From assembly GCF_003369915.1 (NCBI RefSeq), contig NC_046673.1, forward strand, positions 19,335,718 through 19,399,717: 64,000 bases of DNA. Reading direction: 5' to 3'. Below the pieces are notes generated by a model. The model did no database searches and was not told where the DNA came from. It worked only from the letters and a program-made list of their open reading frames with translations. Positions 49,001 to 60,540 of the stretch are shown here, piece after piece. The translations under genes were made by a program, and so were the position numbers. The stretch's first letter is position 1, and every line of letters starts with the position of its first letter. The DNA is from Drosophila miranda (taxonomy: Eukaryota > Arthropoda > Insecta > Diptera > Drosophilidae).

Positions 49001-51228
49001 CAATGCCAGAACTTCTCCCCTTCCTCGTCCCTTCAAGTTCTGCTGAAGTCACTGTGAGAGATTGAGAGTCTGGAGGCGTTTTTTCCAACCTGCCAGGGTC
49101 TCGTGATACCGCTCTGCCGAGCGGTTTGCTGTCATCGCCTGTTGACATTTCTCCCCGATCCAAGTAGGCCCCAAAAATGCACGAGAAACAGAGAGAATCT
49201 TAGCACAAGCGAAAGTGAATCCTTTCTTAAAGAGTAGGCCTAGACTTGGTTATAGTTGATTCTAACGAAAGCCAAGTCAGTTAAATCAGTTTTTCTTTAT
49301 TCGTTGAACTGTGCGGATCGTGTGACTAGAAAAAAGTTTTTTTTTGCCCCATTATAAACATAGATTTAAATTGTGTTTAATGTTTAGACTGACAGGTCCG
49401 TCGCTATCCCCGTCGCAGCGCGCTGCTGCCTCAAACGCCGGAACAGCCGGACACCACCAGGCACATATGCATGGCCACAATATGAACGTCGCTGGCGCCG
49501 CTTTTAACCCATCGCTGTCGCATCATGTACCGACATCGCCAATATCCAATAACCTGCCCTGGTACGAGGTTATCCTGCCGCCAGATCGCTTCCTGACACA
49601 AGCGCGCAACATGGAGCTGACCGTGCAGCCAGAGGAACTGCTTTGCAACTCCAAATTCGACAAGCTGTCGATGCAGATATGGGAGCGCTTCCGTCGAGCC
49701 CAGCAGACCACAAGAAAATTCGAGATTAAGATGCGACTGTGGCGCTTTCTATTGCGATGGATCGTGAGTACACCACAGAACACAAACGCATTTGAAAGTA
49801 CAATGTTCTACCAATTTTTTAGCCCTTGTTTGCCAAGTATCGCATTTGGCTGGTGGGCTCGACCATCACTGGCTTTGGCACGGATACATCCGACGTTGAT
49901 ATGTGCCTGGTGGGCGGGCCACCGCATTTGCATTCGCATCATCAGCAGCACCAGCATCATGGGCAGAATGCACATCCCTATCAACACCAGAATGAGAAGC
50001 GTGCGGAGGCATTGATAATTCTCAATCTGTTCCAGTCTGTGTTCAAGAAGACAGGTAAGTAAACACCCACAACAGCAGCGGTGGCAGCAGCAGTCTCTAA
50101 GAAAGTGTGTCCTTTTGTAGCTATCTTTCGTGATTTCAATTTGATTGAGGCGCGTGTTCCAATATTGCGCTTCAGGGATATACTCAATGCGATTGAAGTA
50201 GATTTGAATTTTAATAATTGCGTGGGAGTCATGAACACCTATCTGTTACAACTGTATGCACAGCGTAAGTCACACCCACAATAGATGGTACACCTTTAAT
50301 GGATCTTTTGGTCCTTTAGTTGATTGGCGCACACGTCCTTTGGTTGTTGTGGTGAAGCTATGGGCCCAATATCATGACATAAACGATGCCAAACGCATGA
50401 CCATTTCCAGCTACTCGCTGGTATTGATGGTCCTACACTATCTACAGTATGGCTGCACCCCCCACGTGCTGCCCTGTTTGCACACACTCTATCCGGAAAA
50501 GTTTCAGCTCGGGCAGCAGGATTGCTTCGATTTGAACCTGATCGAAACCATCGATCCGTATCCCACACAAAACCATCAGACGCTCGGAGAGCTGTTTCTA
50601 GGATTCTTCAAGTACTACAGCTACTTTGAGTGAGTTGTGTGATCGATGCTTGTTTTGGAAATGTCATATGTATTATCTGTGCTTTTGGGTTTCTTTTAGC
50701 TTTCGCAACCATGCCATTTCGGTGCGCACCGGCGGCGTTCTGCCAGTGTCTGCCTGTCGCCTGGCCAAGAGCCGTATAAATGATGCTCACCAGTGGAAGG
50801 AGCTGAATATTGAGGAGCCATTCGATCTATCGAACACGGCACGTTCTGTCTACGATTTTGCCACATTTGAGCGTGTCAAGGCCACCTTCGTGGCCTCAGC
50901 CCGTGCCCTGGAACAGACGCTGGATATTAACTCGGTGTTTAGTCCCTTTTTTTTGGAAAACCAATTTGCAAATCAGCCACAATATAGCCATGGCCATGCC
51001 CAGGGCCAGTCACGCGGAGGAGGAGGAGGAGCTGGAGGATCCACCTCTGCTGCTAGTGCAGCTGGCAGAAACAACAACATCAACACCAACATGTCGCCGA
51101 CCTCTGGGTGGGTATATAATCGTAATGGGATGTGTCCCATCCATGGCCGGCCACTCGGCGGAGGAGGATCTGCAGCTGGAGCTCGCAACAGAAACGGGAA
51201 TAAAAAAACAAAAATATCTCGCCGATAA
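46035..51228 (+). CDS. wisp: wispy copy 4, GLD2-type cytoplasmic poly(A) polymerase, altered C-terminus
   Basis: Exons 46035-46913, 46973-48408, 49388-49763, 49823-50054, 50121-50264, 50320-50629 and 50700-51228 give 1302 codons (1301 residues). The catalytic core is complete. Near 51201 the A-run has seven A instead of eight, so the protein ends NGNKKTKISRR and loses the ~35-residue tail of copies 1 and 3 (through VNGIPTRYIFK). The same loss is in copy 2. Since the catalytic and PAP-associated domains end well before this point, activity may be kept. The upstream DNA is the end of unit 3. A poly(A) signal lies at 52091-52096, and ~500 bases further on the spacer carries a Helitron-like insertion. 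Confidence 0.87.
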
Positions 51229-52216
51229 CTGTGGCGGAATGTAACCGTAATGTGATACGTCCCGTTATTGTTGCCAATGTTATGGTGAATGGTATACCTA
51301 CACGTTATATTTTCAAGTAATTTATTTAAATGTGAAGCAAGATTTTCTAGATACTCCCAAAAGAGGATACAAAATATGTGATATTGCAATCGATGGCAGG
51401 GTTAAAAAGCCTATATTCTTATGTTTGATGTTTGATGTTGTCTCGTCTTGTAATTAGATACTAAAGCACTCGTCCATCAGCGAACACACACAACCTTTTT
51501 TTAACACACTTAAATCTCATCTTTTTGCAGATAAAAACACTTAAAAACTCTCCATAATTGGAAAAACAACAAACAACAAACAAAATTCATGTATTTCAAA
51601 AAATTTTGTAAATTATTATTCAAAGATTTTCGGGACTCCTCAAGCAACGCAAAGCGATCTGAAAGAATTTTTGCCTCTGTGTTTCCCGCATATACTTTGA
51701 ATTTTAATCGCTCATATTTCGTTAAATGTTATTTACTATTTCTTTTCTCACCACCCCTTTCATTATTTATACTGTTATACACAAAAATGTTAATGCAAAT
51801 AATTCCAATTCCAATTATTGTAAACATACCACCACGCGGAGCCATAGCCCCGCTCCGATGGCATGTCTTACTCTTTTTTTTTCTTTTAAATGTCATCCGA
51901 AACTGTTCCAATCCAATTATACAATTATACACAAAAACACCGAACGAAGTCTTGATTATTGGAATAACAGAGAGAAGAAGAAAGAGGAGGACCAGTACGT
52001 ACCCTTCGAGGGCATACAGTCCAGAGGGCCCACCTGATCAGAAGGGTCCTGTAGGGGCCATGCAGAATGTTCTCTTAATGTCTATGTGGCAATAAATGAG
52101 TAATTTAATTCCAAAATCTACAGAAAAACCTATCACACTGGGCAGTCCACTGCAGCCGCTGAATGTTGGGATCCTTTTTCGTAGTTTGATCTACATAAAG
52201 GTATGGTAATGCAAAT

Positions 52217-52516
52217 CTATGAAGGTTTCGTTGAATCCCTAAAAGGTTGTACATCTCGACTGTGAATCTTATACTCTTTTTGAACACAAACCTGCCACCG
52301 ATCGCCGAGAGCACACTTCTTGAAGGTCTTCGATATAATTTGGACGTCGATATGCAATGACTGCACCATCAAGTGGCCCATGCGACACTCGCAGAAGGCT
52401 GTTACGCGCGGATCCACCAGGCAGGAACGCAGACCTCCTCCGACCGAGGGGCGAAGGTGCAGGAAAGATAGATGATATTCGAGGAAAATTAAAACTGGCT
52501 CCTCCGCTGACTTCAT
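52217..52516 (-). other. Unidentified minus-strand ORF in array unit 4 (99 residues)
   Basis: Counterpart of the ORF at 38010-38309 with the same length and almost the same sequence, including CRMGHLMVQSLHIDVQIISK, which is encoded by the 47 bases that units 1 and 3 lack. The Helitron-like insertion begins about 90 bases upstream of its start. No recognised family. Confidence 0.3.
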
Positions 52517-52603
52517 TTGCAGGTTTCTTGAGGAGGAGTCGCCACGTTGAACATTCCTCTAAGACCGAACAATGTAGAGCTATTGAAAGTACCTCTCTCT
52601 TTT

Positions 52604-53709
52604 TATACCCGATACTCAAAATGAGTATTGGGGTATATTAGATTTGTGGTAAAAGTGGATGTGTGTAACGTCCAGAAGGAATCGTTTCCGACCCCATAAA
52701 GTATATATATTCTTGATCAGCATCAATAGCCGAGTCGATTGAGCCATGTCTGTCTGTCCGTCTGTCCGTCCGTCCGTCTGTCCGTCCCCTTCAGCGCCTA
52801 GTGCTCAAAGACTATCAGAGCTAGAGCAACGATGTTTTGTATCCAGACTTCTGTGATATGTCACTGCTACAAAAATATTTCAAAACTTCGCCCCGCCCAC
52901 TTCCGCCCCCACAAAGTACGAAAATCTGTGGCATCCACATTTTTAAAGATACGATAAAACCAAAAACGCAGAATCGTAGAGGATGACTATATGTTTTAGA
53001 ATGTAAGATCTCAACCAGATCGTATAATTATTATAGCCAGAATCAAGAAAACAATTTCATTCTTTCTCGCTCTGTCTCTCTCTAACACACAGGTTTCATG
53101 GTCGGTTTTGCCAATTGCAAAATATGAGTTCAAGGATCTCAGAACCTATAAGAGCCAGAGCAACCAAATTTGGTATCCACACTCCTGTGATATCGGACCT
53201 TGACCGTTTCGTGTCCAAATTTCGCCACACCCCCTTCCGCCCCCGCAAAGGACGAAAATCTGGGGCATCCACAAATCTCAGAGACTATTAAGGCTAGAGT
53301 AACCAAATTTGGTATCCGCACTTCTGTTAGATCTCACTATAAAACTTATATCTCAGAATTTCGCCCCACCCCTTTCCGCCCCCACAAATGACGAAAATCT
53401 GTTGCATCCACAATATTGCAGATTCGAGAAAACTAAAAAACGCAGAATCATAGATAACGACCATATCTATCAGACTGCTGAATCTGGATCAGATCGGATC
53501 ATTTTTATACCCAAAAGGAACAAATCAATTTGCACTGGCTACGCAGCGCCCGACGTCACGCTCAGACTGATTTTCTGTCTCTCTCGCACGCACTCTTTGT
53601 CGTGTCGTTTAATATTAGCGGCGGCTGCCGGAGGAGAGCCATACTGACTAAGTATCGGGTATAACTGTAGAGTTGCGGTGTCCGCAGCAACTCACAACGT
53701 TCCCCCTCG
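52604..53709 (+). mobile_element. Non-autonomous Helitron/Helentron-like element (DINE-1/mini-me type, ISY-like)
   Basis: About 1.1 kb present only in array unit 4. It sits inside a T-run (after CCTCTCTC, before AGAGATC) that is uninterrupted in units 1-3, which gives a clean empty site and no clear target-site duplication. Features: inverted repeats TATACCCGATACT at 52604-52616 and AGTATCGGGTATA at 53651-53663 (exact complements); a (GTCY)n microsatellite at 52747-52787; three imperfect ~55-base internal repeats near 52887, 53221 and 53361, each ending in AAAATCTG...GCATCCACA; and a 3' hairpin at 53670-53693 just before the end. Insertion between Ts and a subterminal hairpin fit Helentrons. 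No coding capacity. Resemblance to the obscura-group ISY/ISX family is from memory and needs a database comparison. Confidence 0.75.
53061..53085 (-). promoter_or_regulatory. GA-rich motif inside the Helitron, resembling an MSL recognition element
   Basis: On the minus strand the stretch reads as GA-rich sequence with the core GAGAGAGACAGAGCGAGA. MSL recognition elements, which recruit the dosage compensation complex on the X, are GA repeats of this type. Helitrons carrying such a site have been described in D. miranda. Whether this one works is inference. Confidence 0.35.
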
Positions 53710-54259
53710 TTTTTTTAGAGATCAAACCCAACCAAATCCAATAGAAATAGCACACATTCGCTTTTGGTTTTGTCGCAAATAAAAATTTTAATTATTTATT
53801 GAAATGTTTTTTTTTCCCGCCGAAAACAACAATAAAATGCATTATTGAAATATAACCATTTTATTGTGTGCTTTCTTCTGGGTCCGTTACATATTTGTTT
53901 TTCTGTTTTGCATTTTCTGGTTTTTTTGTTGGGGGGTGGAACGAATCAACTTCACCTGCTCTTTTTTTATGTAGTAGAAAAAATATACCATCATCCATTC
54001 ATCTATATCGTTTTAAAAACAACAATCGCATCGCACAACAGGGGTTTTGCATATTTCGTTTCGTGCAAAAACTCTGTAGTCTCTGTGTCCTCCACTCCAT
54101 CCAGATCCGATTTGGTCGCTCGGTCCGGTCCGGTTAGGTCCGGTCCACACCTGTCTCTGTTCCGTTCCTGATCCTGTGGCGCTTTGTGTGGGTTGATTCG
54201 GTTCGGATGTTTTGTGGGGTTGGTTGGGGAGGAGGGGCGGGGGCGGGGGGTCGTTGGAA

Positions 54260-55427
54260 GATCACACACGCTTATCCTATAGATAATCATCATTTCTGTC
54301 TGTACCGTTTGACGTCGGATTTTTTTTCGTTTTTTGTTTTATTTATTTTTTGGCAGCCTATGATTTTGTTTTTGGGGCCGCCAGCGTTCCCATGTGATTG
54401 AAAATTTTGCTTAACCATCGACTATCTAGGTATTTCCTGATTTGTTATTGCTTTTTGTTTGTTTGTTTGAAATTGTTTTTAGTTTTTTCTTTCTTTAGTT
54501 TCTTCTTTTGTATAAAAAGTATCTTTCTGTGTGATTGTGTGTGTGTGTGTGTGTCTGGGGCAACGAATGCATACAGAATTCAAAGATCTACAAAGTGTGT
54601 ACAACAGAAAGGCTTGAATGGTTTTTGTGAGTGTGAGTTTTTTGGGATAGAAGGGGAGCTGAAGAAGAATTGTACTGAAGGTGAGCCGCAACAAAAAACT
54701 CGTGTTGCAATTCGTGTCCTTAAGGCGGGTTTTCGGGGGCTCCACGCAAAGAGTCCGCCGTGGAGCAGTTTTGTGTATAAAAACGAAAAACCCTGCCATT
54801 CGACAGGGCATCGGCAACATCATCAACATCCATTATCATCCATTTTTGTGTACGCAAGTGTACCGCGTGGGGTGGGCGGGCGTGTGGGTGGGCAAGGTCC
54901 TCTGTGTGGCCCACATTTGTGTGTGTTTGTGGCCTGCCCCCATCTGCTTTTCGGGCGCGTTTTGTCGTTAACGTCGCCGCCAGTGTCTGCTGCAGCAGTT
55001 TCTCAGATCCGGTCCGTCTCCGTGGCAATACACTCCATATTATTGGGGTTGCTGCGGCGGCCGCTGTGTCTGCTCTCCTCTCTGTTTGTCTGCTTTCCCC
55101 CAAATTCGGTGTCTCACTTCTATGGTGTGTGTGTGTGTGTGTGTGGTGTCGTCCGTCTCTTGGCTTTTCCACTCTGAATCATGGTGTGCCCAAAATATGT
55201 TCTAAGTATCTGGTTTGTCGTTTTCTTCTCCTGTTTTTCTCTCCTGCTTTTGCGTTTTCTGCTGCCTGCAGCTGCTGCCTTTTGCTCCTGCTCCTGCATT
55301 TGATTGATGTCGTCCAAAAAACTGAGTGTTTTTGTTCTTTCTGTTCTGGTTGTTTCGTGTGTGTTTTTCCCTGGTAATTTCTGGTATTCATTCGTCTGTG
55401 GGTCTTGTTGCTCCTCTTGCCGGATTC
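54260..55427. other. Unique spacer between the array and Upf1, mostly Upf1 3' UTR
   Basis: First unique DNA right of the array. Complements of AATAAA near 54336-54346 could end the minus-strand Upf1 transcript, giving a 3' UTR of about 1.1 kb. Contains (GT)n runs at 54534-54554 and 55124-55144. ORFs on either strand are low-complexity and unsupported. Confidence 0.5.
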
Positions 55428-58400
55428 TCAATAAGGCTGCGAGAACTGATTCAAACTGCGTTCGCCCGACTGCAACAAAACGAAGAAAACTGTACCTCTC
55501 TCCTTAATCAATCAATCAATCACATACCACACTGAAGGACACATCTTGGGAGAGCAATCCATCCATTTGGGAGATCTGCCCATAATCCTGTGACATCTCT
55601 GGCTGCTGCGACAGCGTATAGCCACCGGGCTGGGTCATCTGCAGGGACATCGGTGCCGGCTGCTGGCTGAACGGTGTCCCAGTGCTGACGGACTGTGCCA
55701 GATCCGCTCCACGGTTCTTTGGGAACTTCTTCTTGCTGCCCCCGCCACCCAAGTGGTTGCTGCTGCTGGCTGAACCGTTGCCAACGTTGGGCCCAGGATT
55801 GAGTCCATTGCCGGGGCCCCCAGTCATGGCGAAATTACCCCCCGTCGACGATGGCGGCGGCGGCAGGCCACGGTTCTGCTTGGCCGCCGATATGGCCTGC
55901 TGATGCTGATTGTAGAACCGCGGCGGCAGATTGCTCATGTTCATGAACATGCCCACTGGCACGGGCATGTTGTTGAGGGCGGCGGCACCATGCTCGTTCG
56001 ATATATAGCTAATCGAATCGTGCTGCATAAGAGGCTGCTGTGCGGTGGTCCAATTGTTGCCGGTGCCGGCACCTCCGCCACCCGCAGAGATGCTGTTTGA
56101 CGCGTTTCCATAGTTGTTGTTGCCATTCCCTCCTCCTCCGTTGCCATTGCCGCCGGCTCCTCCTCCGCCTTGGGCTGGTGCCATGGCACCAGCATTGCCG
56201 ATGCTGCTGGGAGCCCCATACCCCAGGGGGGAGCTATGATAGGGACTCCCGAAATTGCCACCGTTCTGATGCTGATGCACCTGATTGGAGGCGGAGGCAA
56301 TGGGACGGCTCTGATTGTAGGAGCCGCTGCGATCGTAGACAGACCCAGGGACCATCACCTCCTTGGCATCGGCCACCATTGTGGACATAAAATGGGCGCC
56401 CATGTTCATGGTATTCACGAGCTTCTTGGGCTTCTGGAAGTGGATGAGGGACTCCTTGAGGTTGTTCAGTGAGCCCTCGACCAGCACCTTGCGATCCTTG
56501 TAAAAGTTGAGCAGGTGATTCCACAGCTGCTGCTTGGCCAAGACCTTGGGATTACCGACAATTATGATGCCGTACTTGGCACGGGTCAGGGCCACATTCA
56601 GGCGTCGCGGATCGTTGAGGAATCCAATGCCCTGACGCTCATTGGATCGCACACACGACATAATGATGATGTCCTTCTCGCGTCCCTGGAACGCATCCAC
56701 GCTGGCAATCTCAATCTCCTGGTAGAGGCGCGAGTGAAGGCTGCCCTGATACTGCATGTACTGCACCAGATACGCCCGCTGTCCCTCGTAGGGGGTGATG
56801 ATGCCGATCTGTTCGGGCTTGATGCCCGCCTTCAGGAAGCGCGTCGTAATCTTCTCCACATTGGCCGCCTCGGTGCGATTGAGAAACGATGTGCCCGAGC
56901 CGGCAATCTCCTCTTGTCCCTGGGTGACGAGGAAAAACATTGGCCTCTCCGGCTGCGGCCAGGGAAAGTCCAGCTTGAGGCGTCGATCCTCGGCGCACAC
57001 GCCATTCTGCAGCGATCCCTCGTAGAAGAAGTTCGAGGGAAACTGCGACAGCTCTGGGTGCATGCGATATTGCACTTCGAGGCGAAACGGTCGTATGCCC
57101 AGCACCACCAGACGTTCGAACAAACTCTGCGAAAGGCCAGCGCGAGCGGCCTTCTTGCACATGACCACCGGCCCCAGTTGGCAGTGATCGCCGACTAGAA
57201 TCAGTTGCTTGGCTCCCAGAACCACGGGCACCATGCACTCGGGCTCAGTGGACTGCATGGATTCGTCAATCAAAATGGAAGTAAATTTGATGCGCGACAA
57301 GCGGCCATCGCCGGCGCCCACGCAGGTGCAGCAGATGACGTCGGCGGCCTCCAGCAGTTGGTTTTCGGTGCCGCGCTTCAGATTACGGTAGCGCTTCTCA
57401 TCCGCGGAGCTTAGCTCTCCAGTTTCGTCCTTGAGCTGCTGCAACTTCTTCAGCTCCGTGTTGGTCTCCATGCTGCGGATCTGATTGTGCAGCGCCAGAA
57501 AGCTGACCGGGCTATCGATAGCCTCGCGGCTCTTGGCACAGACGCGTACCACCTTGAGATTGGTGCGATGGATCTTCTCTGTGAGCTGATCGACGGCCGT
57601 GTTGCTGGGCGCACACACGAGAACAGTGCCGCCGTGCTGCTTCACCAGCTGGTACACAATGGTGGCAGAGGTGACGGTCTTGCCGGTGCCAGGGGGACCT
57701 TGGATAAGGCTCAAGGGTCGCTGCAGGGCATGCTTCACGGCGTACACCTGACTGCGATTGAGGTCCGGCAAGTTGGGGGCGCTGAACAGCTTCGGCTGGG
57801 CGCCGCGGAAGAGCACATCATCGTTGGCATCGGGTCGGCCATGGCCCAGCAGGCGCGAGTAAATAAAATTCGACACTGATTGGCGGTCCATCGCAAAGGT
57901 GCGGAGGGCGCGCGTCATGCGGTCAAAGGAGGTGCACTTCCAGATAAAGTCCACCGAAAAGTTGCTGGAACACTTGACTGGGGCATTGGTGGATGACTTC
58001 AGCTCCAGGCCGATGTCGTCACCAAAATTGTCAGGCACTTTAATCACATGTCCGATCTCGTTCCACGGACTGTACATCTCGCCCACGTAACGGAGACGCA
58101 GCTCGTCGCCGTGCATCAGCTTCATGTCCGAGTCCGTTTTGGCCAGGGTGAAGTAGGCGATGGTCTTCTTGTTGAGGCCCACATCCCAGCGCACTTCGAT
58201 GTTCTCCTGGGTGGCCGACTCCTTCAGCTTCTTGTCGTAGTCGGCCTCGAGGCGCACCAACGGCCCGAATGTCTTCTCGTACTGGTAGCCGTCCTCGTAG
58301 CGCAGCAGGACCTGCGAGGGCTCCGAGTCAATGCCAGGCTTCTCCAGATCCTGGAACGTGGCGTCGATGTTGTCCTTCCAGAGCTCCTCCAGCTTGTTGA

Positions 58401-59308
58401 TCTGCGCAGCAGAAATTTGACGTGCACGCAACTGGCCCTGCTCGCTGGGCTGCTTCACCAGCCAGGGCAGAAAGCAGCGATCAGCTATCAGCGGCTTCCA
58501 CTGGTCCTGATCCCAGTTCATGTCCTTCAGCGAGTTCTGGGCCGCACATGGCTGGCGGCAGAGCAGAACCACCACAGAGTCGGCCTTGGCCGGAATGAAG
58601 CCCAGGACAAACACATTGCGGACGCCGCACGAGTAGCACTCGAGCACGGTCTCGCCCAGGGGCCCGTCGGCATGGAGCGTCACCTCACGATGCTTGGCGC
58701 GCACCAGATGATTGATGATGTGGGAGCCGGAGGTGCTGCCACGGCCGTTGCAGAACCACTTCTTGCAGTTGTTGCACATGACCACAGTGGACGGATCATG
58801 GATGCCACAGTACTTGCAGGCATGCGGCGGCAGCTCCTTCACAAACGAACCGCCATGCTCGTCGTCCTCCTCCTCGAACTGCAAGTCCCCGAGATCGTTC
58901 GTGATGCTGGCCAAACGTGGATGCATCTCTCCAACCGAGCGACGGCGCTGTATAAAGTATATATTGTGTGTGAAAGTGTTAAAAATGAAAGATATGTGTA
59001 TAAATTGCAGACATATGTATGCATGTATGTATGGAAGTGTATTAAATGTTAGTCAAAGGCCAGAGCTAGCTTTGTGACAGCTGCTGCTGCTGCTAACCCA
59101 CACACACACACACAGACACATACACATGTGAGACACTCACAGTTATCTCCAACAGCTCGCCCTGGGTCTGGCTCTGTGAGTTCGAGGGCATGGTGAAGTC
59201 ACGGTAGTCGTACTGGGTCGGCTGCGTGTCGGCACCAGGCAGCAACTCGTTGTCGTCCATGTCCAGGAACGACAGCGCCGAGCTGGCCGCATACGTGTCC
59301 ACGCTCAT
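55428..59308 (-). CDS. Upf1: Upf1 RNA helicase, nonsense-mediated mRNA decay
   Basis: Exons 59141-59308, 55528-58947 and 55428-55469 give 1209 residues, near the ~1180 of D. melanogaster. N-terminus [21 protein letters not shown]. The Cys/His-rich domain that binds Upf2 spans residues ~80-190 ([32 protein letters not shown]). Superfamily 1 helicase motifs follow in order: GPPGTGKT (Walker A), LIDESMQ (DExx box), [54 protein letters not shown]. The C-terminal region is Gly/Asn-rich with SQ motifs ([24 protein letters not shown]), SMG1-type phosphorylation sites. The last 13 residues come from a 42-base exon ([13 protein letters not shown]); without that splice the protein would end ...SVVCD. 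It converges on the wisp array. Confidence 0.95.
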
Positions 59309-59900
59309 GACGCGGTCACAGTGGCCGCTGTTCGGTGCAAAATTGTAATTGTGCGGCGGACACGGTGTTTTCGCCGTGTTTCTGCTACTGCTTACGCTTC
59401 TTCTTCTTGTTCTTCTTACCCTCGCACGCACCGACGACAACGACGACGACGGGGCCACTCGGTAGGGGCTTGCGCGCTGCTTCGGTGTGGAGTGTGGGTT
59501 TTTTGTTTTGTTGGCAGTTTTTTTTTTTGCTGCCCACGCGCTGTGGCAAAACCGAAAAACAAAAAACAAAAAAAAAACAAAAAGAGGGAATTGAGCGGAA
59601 AGATTTCAAGGTGATGGACCAAAAGGATTTTGCGCGTGAAATAATGCTTGTACTATTGTCGCGGCGCGTTCAGCGTTCAGCATGCAACACGCCAGAGCCT
59701 CTATAAAAGAAGTAAATCAATGCGTTTTTGTTTGCACAATCTCTGAACTTTTTTGTTTCCGAAACGAAAGCGAACAAGATACGTACGTAATGAAAATAAA
59801 ATGAAACTATTTCCCAGTTTCATGCCCAGCTAAAACTAAAATAAATATGTCAGTTATTTATTTATTTCCGCATGCTGGATGCAGCCAGGATTTTTGGATA

Positions 59901-60540
59901 AGAATACGGTCTGACCCTCGGAAATATACCGAAATATACGGTCTCATTTTCGGAATATACCGGAAATATACCGATGAAAAAAATTAACTTAACCCTCTTA
60001 GCCCTTTTTATTTAAACAGGTGAAAACTTGAAGAGCAGAAAATAACACTATTCGCAAATGTCTAAAAAAACACACCCACAATTTCTTTTACCTAAACTGC
60101 GCTAAAATTCATCAAGAAGGATCGTAAATCATATTCCTCGAAAATCGTTATCGTTATGACGAACACTTTTTACGTTTTTTATTGGTCACAAAAAGAGCAA
60201 GTCCAATAAAAAATACGGTCTGACCCTGAGAAATATACCGTACATTAAACGACGAATTATTCATATTCGTCGATTTTGATATTCGGTTTGTTATTAACTC
60301 GCTACTTTCCTACAAGACGAGCTAATTTTATGTTCTCATCTTTATTGGATTATTTATAAAATAAGGTTTAAACAATAAAGTTCAACAACAATTTTCACCA
60401 TATTGATTTGCTTACATGGTAACTACACGCGAACTACACATTTGCTACATATTAATCGTTAATCGTTCTCTGTCCATGATCAGAAATTATATTCCTCGAT
60501 TTTTATATTCGGTTTAAGGTTTAAACAAATAAAGTCAGAG
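59901..60540 (-). promoter_or_regulatory. Dispersed repeat copy C with Motif 6 clusters, upstream of Upf1
   Basis: Two Motif 6 clusters on the minus strand, at 59901-59975 and 60209-60245, each with the order GGTATATTT-type elements, then GAGGGTCAGACCGTAT or CAGGGTCAGACCGTAT. Beyond each cluster lies sequence homologous by eye to the left edge of the window: the AAACCTTATTTTATAA block (complement near 60355), the ATGTGTAGTT/CGTGTAGTT pair (complement near 60420-60445) and the ATCGAGGAATATAATTT block (complement near 60485). No canonical Motif 1 was found here. The clusters are 600-900 bases before the Upf1 start codon. Confidence 0.5.

Larger units (their letters stand above)
24423..54259 (+). 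repeat. Four-unit head-to-tail tandem array, ~7 kb unit, each with a wisp copy
   Basis: Units: 24423-31617 (7195 bases), 31618-38474 (6857), 38475-45795 (7321) and 45796-54255 (8460, including a ~1.1 kb insertion). Every unit begins with GGAAAAAAT..., 240 bases before a wisp start codon, and ends in the G-rich stretch before GTCGTTGG. The left outer edge (GGAA at 24423-24426) and the right outer edge (GGAA at 54256-54259) share four bases with each internal junction (31618, 38475, 45796). Units differ by many substitutions, CAG-tract lengths and indels, so they are not identical assembly duplicates. Confidence 0.92.

Noticed and set aside
52747-52787. (GTCY)n tract as a CRISPR-like array or minisatellite gene
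   Set aside because: Four-base microsatellite internal to the Helitron, with no spacers.
52604-53709. The unit 4 insertion as an LTR or retroviral remnant
   Set aside because: No long terminal direct repeats, primer-binding site or coding remnants; the inverted repeats, GTCY tract and 3' hairpin fit a Helitron-type DNA element.
24423-54259. The array as an assembly artefact (false duplication)
   Set aside because: Units differ by numerous substitutions, a 47-base and a 15-base indel, a ~110-base indel, a missing spacer and a unit-specific Helitron. More than two classes of unit exist, which haplotype duplication alone would not give. Read depth is still needed for proof.
58048-59052. 334-residue plus-strand ORF opposite Upf1
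   Set aside because: It lies antisense to the CH domain exon and its composition follows the complement of strongly biased Upf1 codons.
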